A DNA stretch of 64,000 bases from Mucilaginibacter sp. PPCGB 2223 (GCF_001705515.1 NZ_MDJS01000001.1:806001-870000), one strand, 5' to 3'. Positions 55,701 to 62,586 are shown, counted from the stretch's first letter. Notes: generated from the letters alone by a model not told the origin. Translations and numbers: made by a program.

Positions 55701-58700
55701 TAACAGTACCAACCAGGTATTGCAGCAAAAAAGCCCCGATGGCGGCACCAACCGTTTTTGGTACGATTTGCTGAGCCGTTTGGTGATAAGCCAGAACGAT
55801 AAGCAATACAAATTTGATGGTGTAACCCCTTCCAATAAATATAGCTATACCGAGTATGATATGCTGGGCCGGATAAGCGAAGTGGGACAAAAAACCGGCG
55901 TAAACAGCGTTACCACAGGTCAGCCTATTGCCGACTCTAATCACCCGGATTATATTAAAGATGCCGATATGGTTACCTGGAATTCCAGTACCGCTGGTAA
56001 AGAGCAGATAACGCATACTTATTACGATGCGCCTGCACCATCTGCAATAACCGGTATAACCAGCGGCCTTACGCAAAATAACCTGCGCAAGCGTGTTGCT
56101 GCCAGCGCCTATATGCCCGATCTGGCTACCGGCGTAACCCAGGCTACCTATTATAATTACGATCTGGATGGCAACGTAAGCACCCTTTACCAGCAAATAG
56201 CCGGTTTGGGGCTAAAACAAATTGATTACGAGTTTGACCTGGTAAGCGGTAAGGTAAACTTTGTACGCTACCAGGACGGCCACCCCGACGCCTTTTATTA
56301 CAAATTCGATTATGATGCTAACAACCGCATAACTGCGGCCTGGACAGGTATTAAAGCCATGGTTGACCCTTATGGCGGCAGCCGCCTGATGCACGGATAC
56401 AGCCGGGAGGATGCTTTTTACCAGTATTATCTGCATGGCCCGCTGGCACGGGTTGAGTTGGGCGGCAGGTACGGCCGCGTACAGGGGACCGATTATGCCT
56501 ACACCCTGCAAGGCTGGCCGAAAGGCGTGAACGGTACCGCCCTTAACCCCGATACCGAAATGGGAACCGATGGCCGCTCGGGCAGCAACAATAACAACGT
56601 GCCGCGCGATGCTTATGGCTTTGCCCTGCATTATTTTGGCAATGCCGATTATACGCCGATTGGCGGCAGTAACCCATTTGCTAACGTACAGAGCACGAGT
56701 GGTTTTACACCATTGTATAACGGCAACATAGCCGCGCAAACCGTAAATATTAAAAAGCTGGGCGACCCATACCTGTACGTTTACGGTTACGACCAGCTAA
56801 ACCGCCTGAAACGCAGTAATGCCTTTACTGGTTTGGATAGCGCCAGCAACGCGTGGACGCCGGTTAGCACCACCAACTACCACGAAGAATTTACTTATGA
56901 TGCCAACGGTAATATTTTAAGCGCTTACCGCAACGGCAACAGCGGCGCGGCAGATGATATGGATAAACTGCACTATCATTATACCAGCACGCTTGACGCC
57001 AATGGCAAAATAACCGATAACCGCCTGCGCAGTGTAAGCGATGATATAACCAGTACCTACACTAACGACTTAAAAACCCAAAGCGATACCGGTAATTATA
57101 AGTACGACGCTATTGGTAATCTGATAGTAGACCACAGTGAGAAAATAGGCGATGACCCCATATTAACTCCTGGCGTTACCTGGACGGTTTATGGCAAAAT
57201 ACAGGGAATACATAAGTACGACCAGGTTACCCATGCACATTTAAGCGATATAAACTATGCTTATAACACTGACGGCCAGCGGGTAAGTAAAGGAACGGGT
57301 ACAACAAATACCTATTATGTGCGCGATGGTCAAGGTAATATCTTGGCGCTTTACGATGCACCTGCCTCTGGTACAACTATACCTATAACTTGGCGCGAGC
57401 AGGATTTATATGGCAGCAGTATGTTGGGGATATGGCGCCCAAATGTCGACCTGAGCCTTACCCATGTTAACGATACAGTAGCTGACCGTAGCAATACACT
57501 TGGGTTGAAACAATATCAGTTAACCAACCATTTGGATAACGTACTGGTAACCATAACTGACCGACGTTTACAGGTAAGCGATAACCAGTCAACACCTTCG
57601 TTAGCTTATTTGTTAGCTGATGTGGTGACTGCCCAAAGTTATTATGCTTTCGGTATGGAGCAACCAGGACTGACCTTCAATAGTGGTACTTACCGTTACG
57701 GATTTAATGGGAAAGAGAATGATAATGACGTAAAGGGCGATGGTGATCAACAAGATTATGGCATGCGTATTTATGATCCACGACTTGGGAGGTTTTTAAG
57801 CGTTGATCCGTTGACAAGAGATTATGCTTATTACACACCTTACCAATTTGCCGGAAATAGACCTATTGACGCTGTCGATGTAGATGGGTTAGAAGAAAAA
57901 ACAGTAAATGAGGCTGAGGCACCGCCTGTTACGTTGCCTACGGTAACGATTACTACTAAGCCCTTAAATATGCTTCATGAGGTATTGATTGTTGGCCAGA
58001 GAGATCAACCAAAAGCAGCCACAAATACTTCAACTGCAAATACTTCAACTGCAAATACCTCAACTGCAAATACTTCAACTGCAAATACTTCAACTGCAAA
58101 TACTTCAACTGCAAATACTTCAGGTAGTAGTGGCAATAATAGCAACTTTTCAAAATATCAGGCTAGAGTATTTAATCATGAGGGCGGATATGTAGATGAT
58201 CCGGCGGATCCTGGTGGGGCTACAAATAAAGGAATTATTTTTAGCAATTTTAAACAATGGGCAAAAAGTGATTTAGGTATAGAGCCGACAATAGACAATC
58301 TAAAGGTTTTAACTAATTCCCAAGCTTCTATATTATATAAAAAGCATTACTGGGATCGGATAAGAGGGGATGAATTTGAGAATGGAAGTGTTGCGTTTGC
58401 TATATATGATTGGTCAGTAACATCAGGTGGTGCAGTAAAACAAATAGAAAAACTTTTTGCTGTAATGACAGATGGTATTACGGTAAACAGTAAGTTAAGT
58501 TCTTCTGAAGTTGCCGCCTTAAATAAAATGGATGCGAGACAGGTATTTGACTTGATACAACAGCGAAGGCTATCATATTATCAAGAATTAATCGATAAAA
58601 GCGTTGAGAAATATAAACAGAAACATCCACAGGCGACAGAAGTAGAACTTAAGAAAAAAACCTTATTGAAATTTAAAAAAGGCTGGGAAAATAGGGTTAA

Positions 58701-58722
58701 TGGTATTAAATTTGAAGATTAA
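49795..58722 (+). CDS. RHS-family polymorphic toxin with C-terminal GH108 muramidase
   Basis: 2975 residues. A signal peptide (cut after GYSA) precedes beta modules, Cys-rich helical segments (GCYSDCKTC; DCTPACRIIDREWQMYRNIYF) and a LamG-like domain near 1750-1900. YD/RHS repeats from about residue 1960 lead to the RHS core, YGFNGKEND, YGMRIYDPRLGRFLSVDPL (Arg2663), YTPYQFAGNRPIDAVDVDG. A tandem NTSTA linker (2744-2777) joins it to a GH108 muramidase: HEGGYVDDPADPGGATNKGI with catalytic Glu2796, HYWDRI, FAIYDWSVTSGG; a peptidoglycan-binding tail ends in KKGWENRVNG. The tip (58.14-58.72 kb) is clearly more AT-rich than the shell, as expected for an exchanged toxin cassette. The target should be peptidoglycan of neighbouring cells. 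Confidence 0.9.
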   Translation: MHRSIKNLIYTILLLGAVCYYNKGYSAIESNSNFTVGALSGYGSGHPLVIMDDKLNPASGFDWSSGASTTNSIKNSVCLRLIDNALIKNWGAGGGPTRFEVVVSINYYSDPLHPTVATNSSPITKTLKVNYDARAGHTYKATDIYDFSDISGFTGAYKIEVTVVSATSPDMTGTTIPQVLEVSGNVVIDRQYNFAATKAFNIFPPVPSIGAGTSSSKASGQLNLSWDYFPGIEEYDLEWTTVDEGSDNQTVIDNLKTGASVADADLDKLFLNNATRITTVAHQYTLSLMYNNDYLLFRMRHVHYGPGGIRIRGNWIYTNQVSSTATTHQYNFVYLNWNESALNWQYSAAFAEEGKKKEVVSYFDGTLRGRQTVTINNSDNIGVVQENIYDQFGRATASILPAPFKEDGGVNPYLHYVPHFNLNGAGNAYNYANVIGTLTAPGCDLNPDTLNSNPAVTGSVTKKGAANYYSKYSTFKTDKPFYAYIPDADRHPLSVTEYTPDNTGRIKVQGGVGTIFQPTYSLDGGITNLQGKATRYYYGKPEQWELDQLFGNDVGFAQQYLKNMVVDPNGQISISYLNASGKTIATALTGESPGNVDSLQFSKSGIQVQHINILKPEQFVYDASASKLTATTTYLASVTGTDTLSYSIKKLVDNYPGGAFNICSNCHYELTIKVFDDCGNNIIPGLTFPVQIGSTTSNCTDTVTYKDSFPVTFGAIGEYHITFEFAFNNEVIDNFTDNFITQGQAQGAISTQFNYIKNKYLNYIDVSGCYSDCKTCSTLLGDTSTFIPALRQECLAMNMDRASVNSAQFTAWADSLYNNLKTQCTALQSTCDMSPCTSIQNVMEQDVSPGGQYALFDNSGAALETDINVLFLHFHASTTSISVFDPSSAPATVPDDEIITLDDGSTITPYDPAFTLQMLVKYWNPAWAVKFLPYHPEICKLNFCDSMSVYENWDERVKTFANTDNDIKNIQGAPTGITYSDFSTTEQLVNFDPFFAAGGRGHTYLSDMVADLNHYTARVLTSTGSTTMPDIDVLRYIKFLLYCNTHGSSTTSTDITDCTPACRIIDREWQMYRNIYFELKEKYYNQLRNATCSAACPVGSPYPSQISSTCPQPTDFIIEKYTGTFSCSPGSQPIKISYVGTLNQPVTLQMYYSTGAAGLPSTISLDATTPYYVFCAPATVPIETIHIKSVDCTAIGVTNSVGGALPQITLYNGDSGPGRSTDCGGSTEAETSMSIPYPVGYDIHLDVTYTNSNAGFPVQEGPYTLTIPAGQTVSNTISYLSQIWDEGPEGCANFITTLSCIGNVANAIPPSGYDVCPDAPPATSSCSQTLAFKTPRFPDPYSGASSMPTTLAGATADNNAALTAQINNTCTGNADTWMTALTPGLDEIGATTTTRDNLRAQLIQVCEGGGDITHPFGSSTTINTSASPNSFAAAIQTALGSSTFTPKLNPWLIDAPVPYTTVQQNVSKTISNSNADICNLLSTLTSAATAHSQSLYDYLVSTYGSAMTLTSDQLSVLQASCSCGYLLAKDITLPVFLDVPAKGCITQSEYASAKAAMNSNFASPLTISSVNYKTILTNYMNQKFGFALTYDDYIAFDALPAPPDGHPDALLCNSPPYTAVTADPYSCVKDAMASAIANGVRDYNTYIAEQRDKFKRDYIATCSAAQESVNLAAHSQVYHYTLYYYDQADNLIRTIPPVGVDLLNTAEQARVQQYRLYGGANCSGNADMPVTTSNLNTAVTSMGSTLAAGGATEMWIYNPAPATASQITLLSGASGTNRYLLQLVTINNRMGVSIYPITIDPAHPEYVTFTASSIHYTLDIGNQLIRNPWMNLVIQSLDFTGGGSAAIYVNGVAATVVDHKALLGGTWSMQAGTTSVNFTQNDIGTLKHLRFYSSALSPAEIAANAADNCFFIATTHANTLNQVSGSHLWYRFNIPTDPNAITLTGDGSNLESRINPVYPNHGLRTSYAYNSTNQVLQQKSPDGGTNRFWYDLLSRLVISQNDKQYKFDGVTPSNKYSYTEYDMLGRISEVGQKTGVNSVTTGQPIADSNHPDYIKDADMVTWNSSTAGKEQITHTYYDAPAPSAITGITSGLTQNNLRKRVAASAYMPDLATGVTQATYYNYDLDGNVSTLYQQIAGLGLKQIDYEFDLVSGKVNFVRYQDGHPDAFYYKFDYDANNRITAAWTGIKAMVDPYGGSRLMHGYSREDAFYQYYLHGPLARVELGGRYGRVQGTDYAYTLQGWPKGVNGTALNPDTEMGTDGRSGSNNNNVPRDAYGFALHYFGNADYTPIGGSNPFANVQSTSGFTPLYNGNIAAQTVNIKKLGDPYLYVYGYDQLNRLKRSNAFTGLDSASNAWTPVSTTNYHEEFTYDANGNILSAYRNGNSGAADDMDKLHYHYTSTLDANGKITDNRLRSVSDDITSTYTNDLKTQSDTGNYKYDAIGNLIVDHSEKIGDDPILTPGVTWTVYGKIQGIHKYDQVTHAHLSDINYAYNTDGQRVSKGTGTTNTYYVRDGQGNILALYDAPASGTTIPITWREQDLYGSSMLGIWRPNVDLSLTHVNDTVADRSNTLGLKQYQLTNHLDNVLVTITDRRLQVSDNQSTPSLAYLLADVVTAQSYYAFGMEQPGLTFNSGTYRYGFNGKENDNDVKGDGDQQDYGMRIYDPRLGRFLSVDPLTRDYAYYTPYQFAGNRPIDAVDVDGLEEKTVNEAEAPPVTLPTVTITTKPLNMLHEVLIVGQRDQPKAATNTSTANTSTANTSTANTSTANTSTANTSTANTSGSSGNNSNFSKYQARVFNHEGGYVDDPADPGGATNKGIIFSNFKQWAKSDLGIEPTIDNLKVLTNSQASILYKKHYWDRIRGDEFENGSVAFAIYDWSVTSGGAVKQIEKLFAVMTDGITVNSKLSSSEVAALNKMDARQVFDLIQQRRLSYYQELIDKSVEKYKQKHPQATEVELKKKTLLKFKKGWENRVNGIKFED
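58024..58122 (+). repeat. 15-bp tandem repeat encoding NTSTA linker
   Basis: Six full copies of AATACTTCAACTGCA and a partial seventh, with only one synonymous change (copy three has ACC). The unit keeps frame, so copy number changes only linker length. It lies exactly between the RHS core and the toxin domain. Confidence 0.9.
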
Positions 58723-58733
58723 ATATTCAATGT

Positions 58734-59135
58734 ATGAAAAAAATCGGAGTTATAATATTATTGTCCATGGTGTTTCTCGGAGAAAAAGGTTTTGGTCAAA
58801 CTATCAAAACAATCGACTCTTTAGAGAAATCTTATCAAGCTTGTCTGGACAAAGGAGTGAATATGCTTGATTGTACTAAAGTTCATTATCAACAAATGGA
58901 CAATATGCTAAATTTAGTTTATCAAAAACTTCATAAAAAAATGTCACCAACACAGTTTTCCCAATTAAAGGCCGAACAAATTGCCTGGTTGTCTAAAAGG
59001 GATAAATATTTTAAAAATATTCCTTTAGAACCGGAGGAAAAAGCCTTAGGAGCACAAGATAGAGAGATGGTAATTGTAGATAAGAAATCTGATTTTGTTA
59101 AGGAAAGAGTAATGGTGCTTTTAAAAAAACTATAA
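58734..59135 (+). CDS. Secreted lysozyme-inhibitor-like immunity protein (DUF1311/LprI type)
   Basis: The 133-residue protein has a signal peptide cut near FGQ (residue 22), so it is periplasmic. The mature part matches DUF1311: YQACLDKG with Cys37, MLDCTKVHYQQMDNMLNLVYQKL with Cys47 (a probable disulfide), LKAEQIAWLSKRDKYF (the QxxWLxxRD hallmark: Gln82, Trp85, Arg89, Asp90), and a C-terminal helix. LprI of Mycobacterium tuberculosis, from this family, inhibits lysozyme. It starts 11 bp after the muramidase-tipped RHS gene and shares its AT-rich composition. I infer that it protects the producer's own peptidoglycan. Confidence 0.85.
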   Translation: MKKIGVIILLSMVFLGEKGFGQTIKTIDSLEKSYQACLDKGVNMLDCTKVHYQQMDNMLNLVYQKLHKKMSPTQFSQLKAEQIAWLSKRDKYFKNIPLEPEEKALGAQDREMVIVDKKSDFVKERVMVLLKKL

Positions 59136-59235
59136 GCGCGCAATAGCTATCTTCAAACTATTCCTGCAGCCACGAGTAATATAATACACTTGTGGCTGTT
59201 TTGTATTAAAGCATTTACATTGTGCCAAAAAGACT

Positions 59236-59355
59236 CTCAACTGGCGCAAGTATGCAGCGTGGGCTGAGAGGGTAGAGTACTTGTGCCTAAACTGGGCATT
59301 TTTTAAGTCAGCCCGGTATGCTTATATTTAAGCAATGAGCACCAAATATAAATTT
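59236..59355 (+). repeat. REP/RAYT left end, copy 1 (120 bp)
   Basis: A near-identical copy lies at 60703-60821: one T/C difference and one T-run length difference. It contains a REP-like hairpin (GGCGCAAGTAT...GTACTTGTGCC) and the first codons of a transposase gene (MSTKYKF). The first 24 bp recur inverted at 59536-59559. Confidence 0.85.
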
Positions 59356-59498
59356 CATAACCAGGAGCAATTATACTGTATAACATTTGCGGTAGTTAAC
59401 TGGATAGATTAGAAGATTATTTATACAGCAGTGCACGTAATTATTATGGCTTACCGTCCTTATTTAATGTGATACTACTCAACCCCAAAATGGTATGA
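59335..59498 (+). pseudogene. Remnant of a REP-associated tyrosine transposase (Y1_Tnp)
   Basis: ATG 59335 reads MSTKYKFHNQEQLYCITFAV then VNWID and a stop; in the frame shifted by one, RLEDYLYSSARNYYGLPSLF and NVILLNPKMV follow to the TGA at 59496. These are the first and last parts of the RAYT (IS200/IS605-related) transposase; the middle, with the HUH and catalytic Tyr, is missing. An internal deletion of well over 100 codons has left only the ends, still flanked by inverted REP sequences. Confidence 0.8.
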
Positions 59499-59507
59499 AG
59501 TGAGAGT

Positions 59508-59559
59508 TGTCACAAGTACGCCACGCACATTCCTCCGCTGCATACTTGCGCCAGTTGAG
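59508..59559 (-). repeat. Right inverted REP of the decayed RAYT element
   Basis: The reverse complement of this stretch starts with the same 24 bases as 59236-59259 and ends with GTACTTGTG like the left REP, with a different centre. It closes the remnant element. Confidence 0.8.
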
Positions 59560-59565
59560 GGGGGT

Positions 59566-59713
59566 ACCAAACGAAGGTACTGAACAGCTTGGCGACACAG
59601 TAGAAATATATGACTTCATCGATACAAGTGGAATAGGTAAAATGAGAAAAAATACTAAATACCAAGAACAAAAAGGTCAGTATAGGACCTTGTTTATAAA
59701 AAAGAAAGATTGA
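59566..59713 (+). pseudogene. Orphan toxin-like C-terminal fragment
   Basis: The frame running out of the REP continues as GVPNEGTEQLGDTVEIYDFI, TSGIGKMRKNTKYQEQKG and QYRTLFIKKKD to a TGA at 59711. It ends 1 base before the ATG of the MORN protein gene, the coupling typical of toxin tip and immunity gene. No start of its own is visible. I read it as the last ~50 residues of a displaced toxin module whose front was removed when the element inserted. The toxin family is not recognised. Confidence 0.5.
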
Positions 59714-59714
59714 G

Positions 59715-60668
59715 ATGAGGAACAAGCGATTAATTACTGGTTTAATACTTTGCTTAGGTGTATTAATAATTGTGACGTGGGTTAACCGGGTAAATATTGA
59801 ATGTTTCTATATGAAAATATTCAGCAAAACTGGAGAAATTAAACATGAAAATAGCCAGGGAAATGTAGATGGACAATATTGCAGTTTCGATAATGGTAAA
59901 ATGCTTTTGAAAGCGGAGTATGTAAACGGAAAGATAGAAGGGTGGCTTTTTACGTTTTATCCGAATGGGCAAATAAAACAAAGGGCGTTATATAAGAATA
60001 ATGTAGTACAAGGCATTGAAAGCGAATATTTTGAAGACGGGAAATTGAAATTGCAGCGAACTTATAAAGATGGATCAGAGGATGGCGCATTTTTTAAGTA
60101 TTACGAAAATGGAAAGCTGCAAGACAAAGGACAAAAAAAGAACGATAAATTTGAAGGGATACAATATGGCTATTACGAAAGCGGGAAATTAAAGCATATC
60201 AGCAATTACCTCTACGGTAAACGGTACGGCGATGAAATTTTTTATTACGAAAATGGTAAGATAGAAGCCTACTTTGCATATGACATAACTGGGGAGAAGT
60301 TTTATATAGAAAGATATTCCGTCAAGGACAGTCTTCAATTAAGAGCGGGGCATGTGTTTAGTGCACAAATTTATTCAATTACAGGCAAAGGAGATTCCAC
60401 TATAATTTTGGAAAACAAACACGCTTATAGCGATATAAAAGATTTGTATATTACAACAGCTGATTCGCCTCCTCTTGATATAGCTTATGATATTGTCATC
60501 AATGGTAAGGTCATAATTGACCCACCCCTACATCATAATACAATCAAAATAGCAAATGTTTTTGATAAAAATGGACCTTATAAAATTGAAATAGCAGGTA
60601 AATTTTTTAACGATGCCAATTCTGATATAATACACTCCGCTTCTGTCATTACCATAATTAAAAAATAA
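59715..60668 (+). CDS. YwqK-type MORN-repeat protein (putative immunity protein)
   Basis: The 317-residue protein has one N-terminal membrane helix (LITGLILCLGVLIIVTWV) and then about six MORN-like repeats of the form YYENGKL..KGxYKNGxxEG: GQYCSFDNGKMLLKAEYVNG, FYPNGQIKQRALYKNN, YFEDGKLKLQRTYKDG, YYENGKLQDKGQKKND, YYESGKLKHISNYLYG. These repeats define the YwqK antitoxin/immunity family. The C-terminal ~120 residues are a separate beta domain (GDSTIILENKHAYSDIKDLY). It follows an orphan toxin-like tail by 1 base and is AT-rich. Function as immunity is inferred from family and place. Confidence 0.75.
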   Translation: MRNKRLITGLILCLGVLIIVTWVNRVNIECFYMKIFSKTGEIKHENSQGNVDGQYCSFDNGKMLLKAEYVNGKIEGWLFTFYPNGQIKQRALYKNNVVQGIESEYFEDGKLKLQRTYKDGSEDGAFFKYYENGKLQDKGQKKNDKFEGIQYGYYESGKLKHISNYLYGKRYGDEIFYYENGKIEAYFAYDITGEKFYIERYSVKDSLQLRAGHVFSAQIYSITGKGDSTIILENKHAYSDIKDLYITTADSPPLDIAYDIVINGKVIIDPPLHHNTIKIANVFDKNGPYKIEIAGKFFNDANSDIIHSASVITIIKK

Positions 60669-60702
60669 GCCATTTTGTTCTCCACGCTACCGCAAGCCCT
60701 CC

Positions 60703-60821
60703 CTCAACTGGCGCAAGTATGCAGCGTGGGCTGAGAGGGTAGAGTACTTGTGCCTAAACTGGGCATTTTTAAGTCAGTCCGGTATGCTTATATTTAAGCA
60801 ATGAGCACCAAATATAAATTT
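60703..60821 (+). repeat. REP/RAYT left end, copy 2, truncated
   Basis: 119 bp nearly identical to 59236-59355. After MSTKYKF the transposase frame runs into YPIQLNP and a stop, directly at the 3' end of the DUF4256 gene, so only the extreme left end of a second element is left. Confidence 0.8.
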
Positions 60822-60833
60822 TATCCCATCCAG

Positions 60834-61391
60834 CTAAACCCTTAACGAAGCCCGGAAACCACGTGCTGCATAGTACGAGTCGGCGCCGTTGTGGTATAAA
60901 AAAACCGTATCGTACCGGCGGTCGCAAAAAACGGCGCCGCCCAGCTTGCGGATATTGGCCGGTGTTTTAACCCAACTGGATGTTTTGAGGTCGAACTTGC
61001 CTAACTGCTGCAGCCGCCGGTATTCTTCTTCGGATAAAAGCTCAACGCCCATTTCCGCAGCCACGTCCATAGCGGTATTCTCAGGTTTAAACTCCTTGCG
61101 GGCGTTGTGGGCCTCGCGGTCGTAACATAAACTTCGCCGGCCTTTCGGGCTTTCGGGCGAGCAATCGTAAAAGGTATATTCGCCTGTTGCAGTATCGTAA
61201 GCAACAACATCGGGCTCACCGCCGGTCTGCTCCATCTGGTTAAGCGACCATAATTTTACCGGACTGGCTTCGAGCTTTGCCTGCACTTCGGACCAATCGA
61301 TATCTTTATGGCGGTCGGTGTTTTTTTCGAAACGGGTTTTTAATATTGCCAGCAGCTCTTCGCGCTGTTGTGGCGATAAGTTCTTTTCCAT
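60834..61391 (-). CDS. DUF4256 family protein
   Basis: The 185-residue protein matches DUF4256 throughout: LLAILKTRFEKNTDRHKDIDW, KLWSLNQMEQTGGEPDVV, YTFYDCSPESPKGRRSLCYD, GVELLSEEEYRRLQ and a C-terminal GAVFCDRRYDTVFLYHNGA. The length is normal for the family; the function is unknown. It is the last gene of the ArsR-led operon (10 bp after the DoxX gene). Its stop lies just beside a truncated mobile-element end. Confidence 0.88.
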   Translation of the reverse strand: MEKNLSPQQREELLAILKTRFEKNTDRHKDIDWSEVQAKLEASPVKLWSLNQMEQTGGEPDVVAYDTATGEYTFYDCSPESPKGRRSLCYDREAHNARKEFKPENTAMDVAAEMGVELLSEEEYRRLQQLGKFDLKTSSWVKTPANIRKLGGAVFCDRRYDTVFLYHNGADSYYAARGFRASLRV

Positions 61392-61401
61392 CTTGTTTTA
61401 C

Positions 61402-61788
61402 CTATTCAGTAAGTTGAACAATCTTCCGGCTAACCGGCCTGAAATACCACGACAAAATAATAAAAAGGGTTTGCATAATTGGCCCGATAATTTCTTTGAA
61501 GCCGTTATCGCCGGCAGCAAGGTGTGATACGAGCGCTCCGGTCATGGTAAAGAATAAGCCGGCGTAGGCCCATTCCTTCAATAATTTAAACCCTGGTATC
61601 AGGATGGCGATAACGCCCAGCACTTTCCAGATGCCGATGATCGTAAGGAAATATACCGGGTAACCCAAAGGCCTGATCAGATCGATCATCTGTTTGGTGT
61701 GAAGTATCTGGCTCAGGCCGCTTGTGAGCATACCGAAAGCAACAAAGGCTGTGGTAACCCAATAAATAATTTTGTTTCTCTTTTCCAT
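61402..61788 (-). CDS. DoxX-like membrane protein
   Basis: The 128-residue protein has four predicted membrane helices: YWVTTAFVAFGMLTSGLSQ, FLTIIGIWKVLGVIAIL, AYAGLFFTMTGALVSHLA and GPIMQTLFIILSWYF. The LGYPVYFLTIIGIWKVLGVIAILIP segment is typical of the DoxX_2 family, small membrane proteins tied to redox or stress functions. In many Bacteroidetes it is paired with ArsR and SRPBCC genes as here (6 bp from the SRPBCC stop). Confidence 0.85.
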   Translation of the reverse strand: MEKRNKIIYWVTTAFVAFGMLTSGLSQILHTKQMIDLIRPLGYPVYFLTIIGIWKVLGVIAILIPGFKLLKEWAYAGLFFTMTGALVSHLAAGDNGFKEIIGPIMQTLFIILSWYFRPVSRKIVQLTE

Positions 61789-61794
61789 AATTGG

Positions 61795-62259
61795 TTATTT
61801 TAATTTGTTTACAATTTCCTGAAGGCGGTTATGCGCCATGTTGATACCCTGTTTAAACGGAAGCTGCAGCATCTGATCGCGCAGCGCAGCCGACCTGTAC
61901 ACAACATGGATAGTCAGTTTACTGGTGCCATCGGTAAGGCGCTCGAATTCCAAAAACTCCAGTTGCACGCCAAAAGGAGCGTTCTCCATCTCAAAGGTGC
62001 GGGTGATCTTTTGGTTCGGCACAAAATCGTGAATGGCCCCGTTAAAACCATGCTTGTTTCCTTTCGGGTCGGTTGTTTCGAACTGGTAGCCGCCATGCTT
62101 CTTGTTTTCGAGCTTCAGCACTTTGGTTCCCATCCATTGCTCCACGATCCCGGCTTCGGTGTAAGCTTTGAAAAGCAATCCGACCGGCAGGTCAAATTCG
62201 CGGGTGATCAGCAGATCCTGCCTGCCGTCTTCGGCGGCGACTTTTGTTTTCAGTTCCAT
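61795..62259 (-). CDS. SRPBCC (AHSA1-like) domain protein
   Basis: The 154-residue protein is a START-like fold of the Aha1/CalC type: LLITREFDLPVGLLFKAYTEAGIVEQWMG, GGYQFETTDPKGNKHGFNGAIHDFVPNQKITRTFEME, and the long C-terminal helix FKQGINMAHNRLQEIVNKL. Such proteins bind hydrophobic ligands; no catalytic residue can be assigned. It lies 1 bp after the ArsR gene on the same strand, the very common ArsR-SRPBCC pair, which supports a shared regulatory response. Confidence 0.9.
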   Translation of the reverse strand: MELKTKVAAEDGRQDLLITREFDLPVGLLFKAYTEAGIVEQWMGTKVLKLENKKHGGYQFETTDPKGNKHGFNGAIHDFVPNQKITRTFEMENAPFGVQLEFLEFERLTDGTSKLTIHVVYRSAALRDQMLQLPFKQGINMAHNRLQEIVNKLK

Positions 62260-62260
62260 A

Positions 62261-62584
62261 CTATTTATCCGATTTATAATTTTTCATGATGCTCTCCAGT
62301 TTGTTAAACCTGTCGTCCCACATTTGGCGGAAGGGTTCGATAAAGTCGGCTACCTGTTTCATGTTTTTGGCGTTGATATGGTAATAAACCTCACGGCCAT
62401 TTTGCTGCTGACCGAGCAGTTCGCACTCAGTGAGTATCTGCAGGTGTTTGGATACCGTTGGCCGGGCAGTATCGAAATTGGCAGCGATGGCACCGGCCGT
62501 CATGGTTTGTGTGGCCAGTAACAGCAGTATGGCACGACGGGTAGGGTCGGCTATGGCCTGGAAAACGTCTCGTCGTAAATTCAT
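62261..62584 (-). CDS. ArsR family winged-helix regulator
   Basis: The 107-residue protein has the ArsR winged helix: [53 protein letters not shown] (recognition helix [13 protein letters not shown]) and [22 protein letters not shown]. No metal-binding Cys cluster (ELCVCDL) is present, so it belongs to the non-metal branch usually paired with SRPBCC genes. Two palindromes over its own promoter (62587-62630) suggest autorepression. The ligand is unknown. Confidence 0.92.
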   Translation of the reverse strand: MNLRRDVFQAIADPTRRAILLLLATQTMTAGAIAANFDTARPTVSKHLQILTECELLGQQQNGREVYYHINAKNMKQVADFIEPFRQMWDDRFNKLESIMKNYKSDK

Positions 62585-62586
62585 TG

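Noticed and set aside
54487..56739. Long open frames on the minus strand (up to 364 codons) opposite the RHS gene
   Set aside because: They mirror the codon bias of the RHS gene, have low-complexity Ile/Gly/Val composition, no family, and no promoter or start context. They are shadows.
58024..58122. Possible CRISPR-like array
   Set aside because: The repeats are contiguous 15-bp units without spacers and encode an NTSTA peptide in frame.
59507..59565. Start of the toxin-like frame inside the REP
   Set aside because: This part translates the inverted REP sequence itself, so only codons after about 59566 can belong to the old toxin gene.
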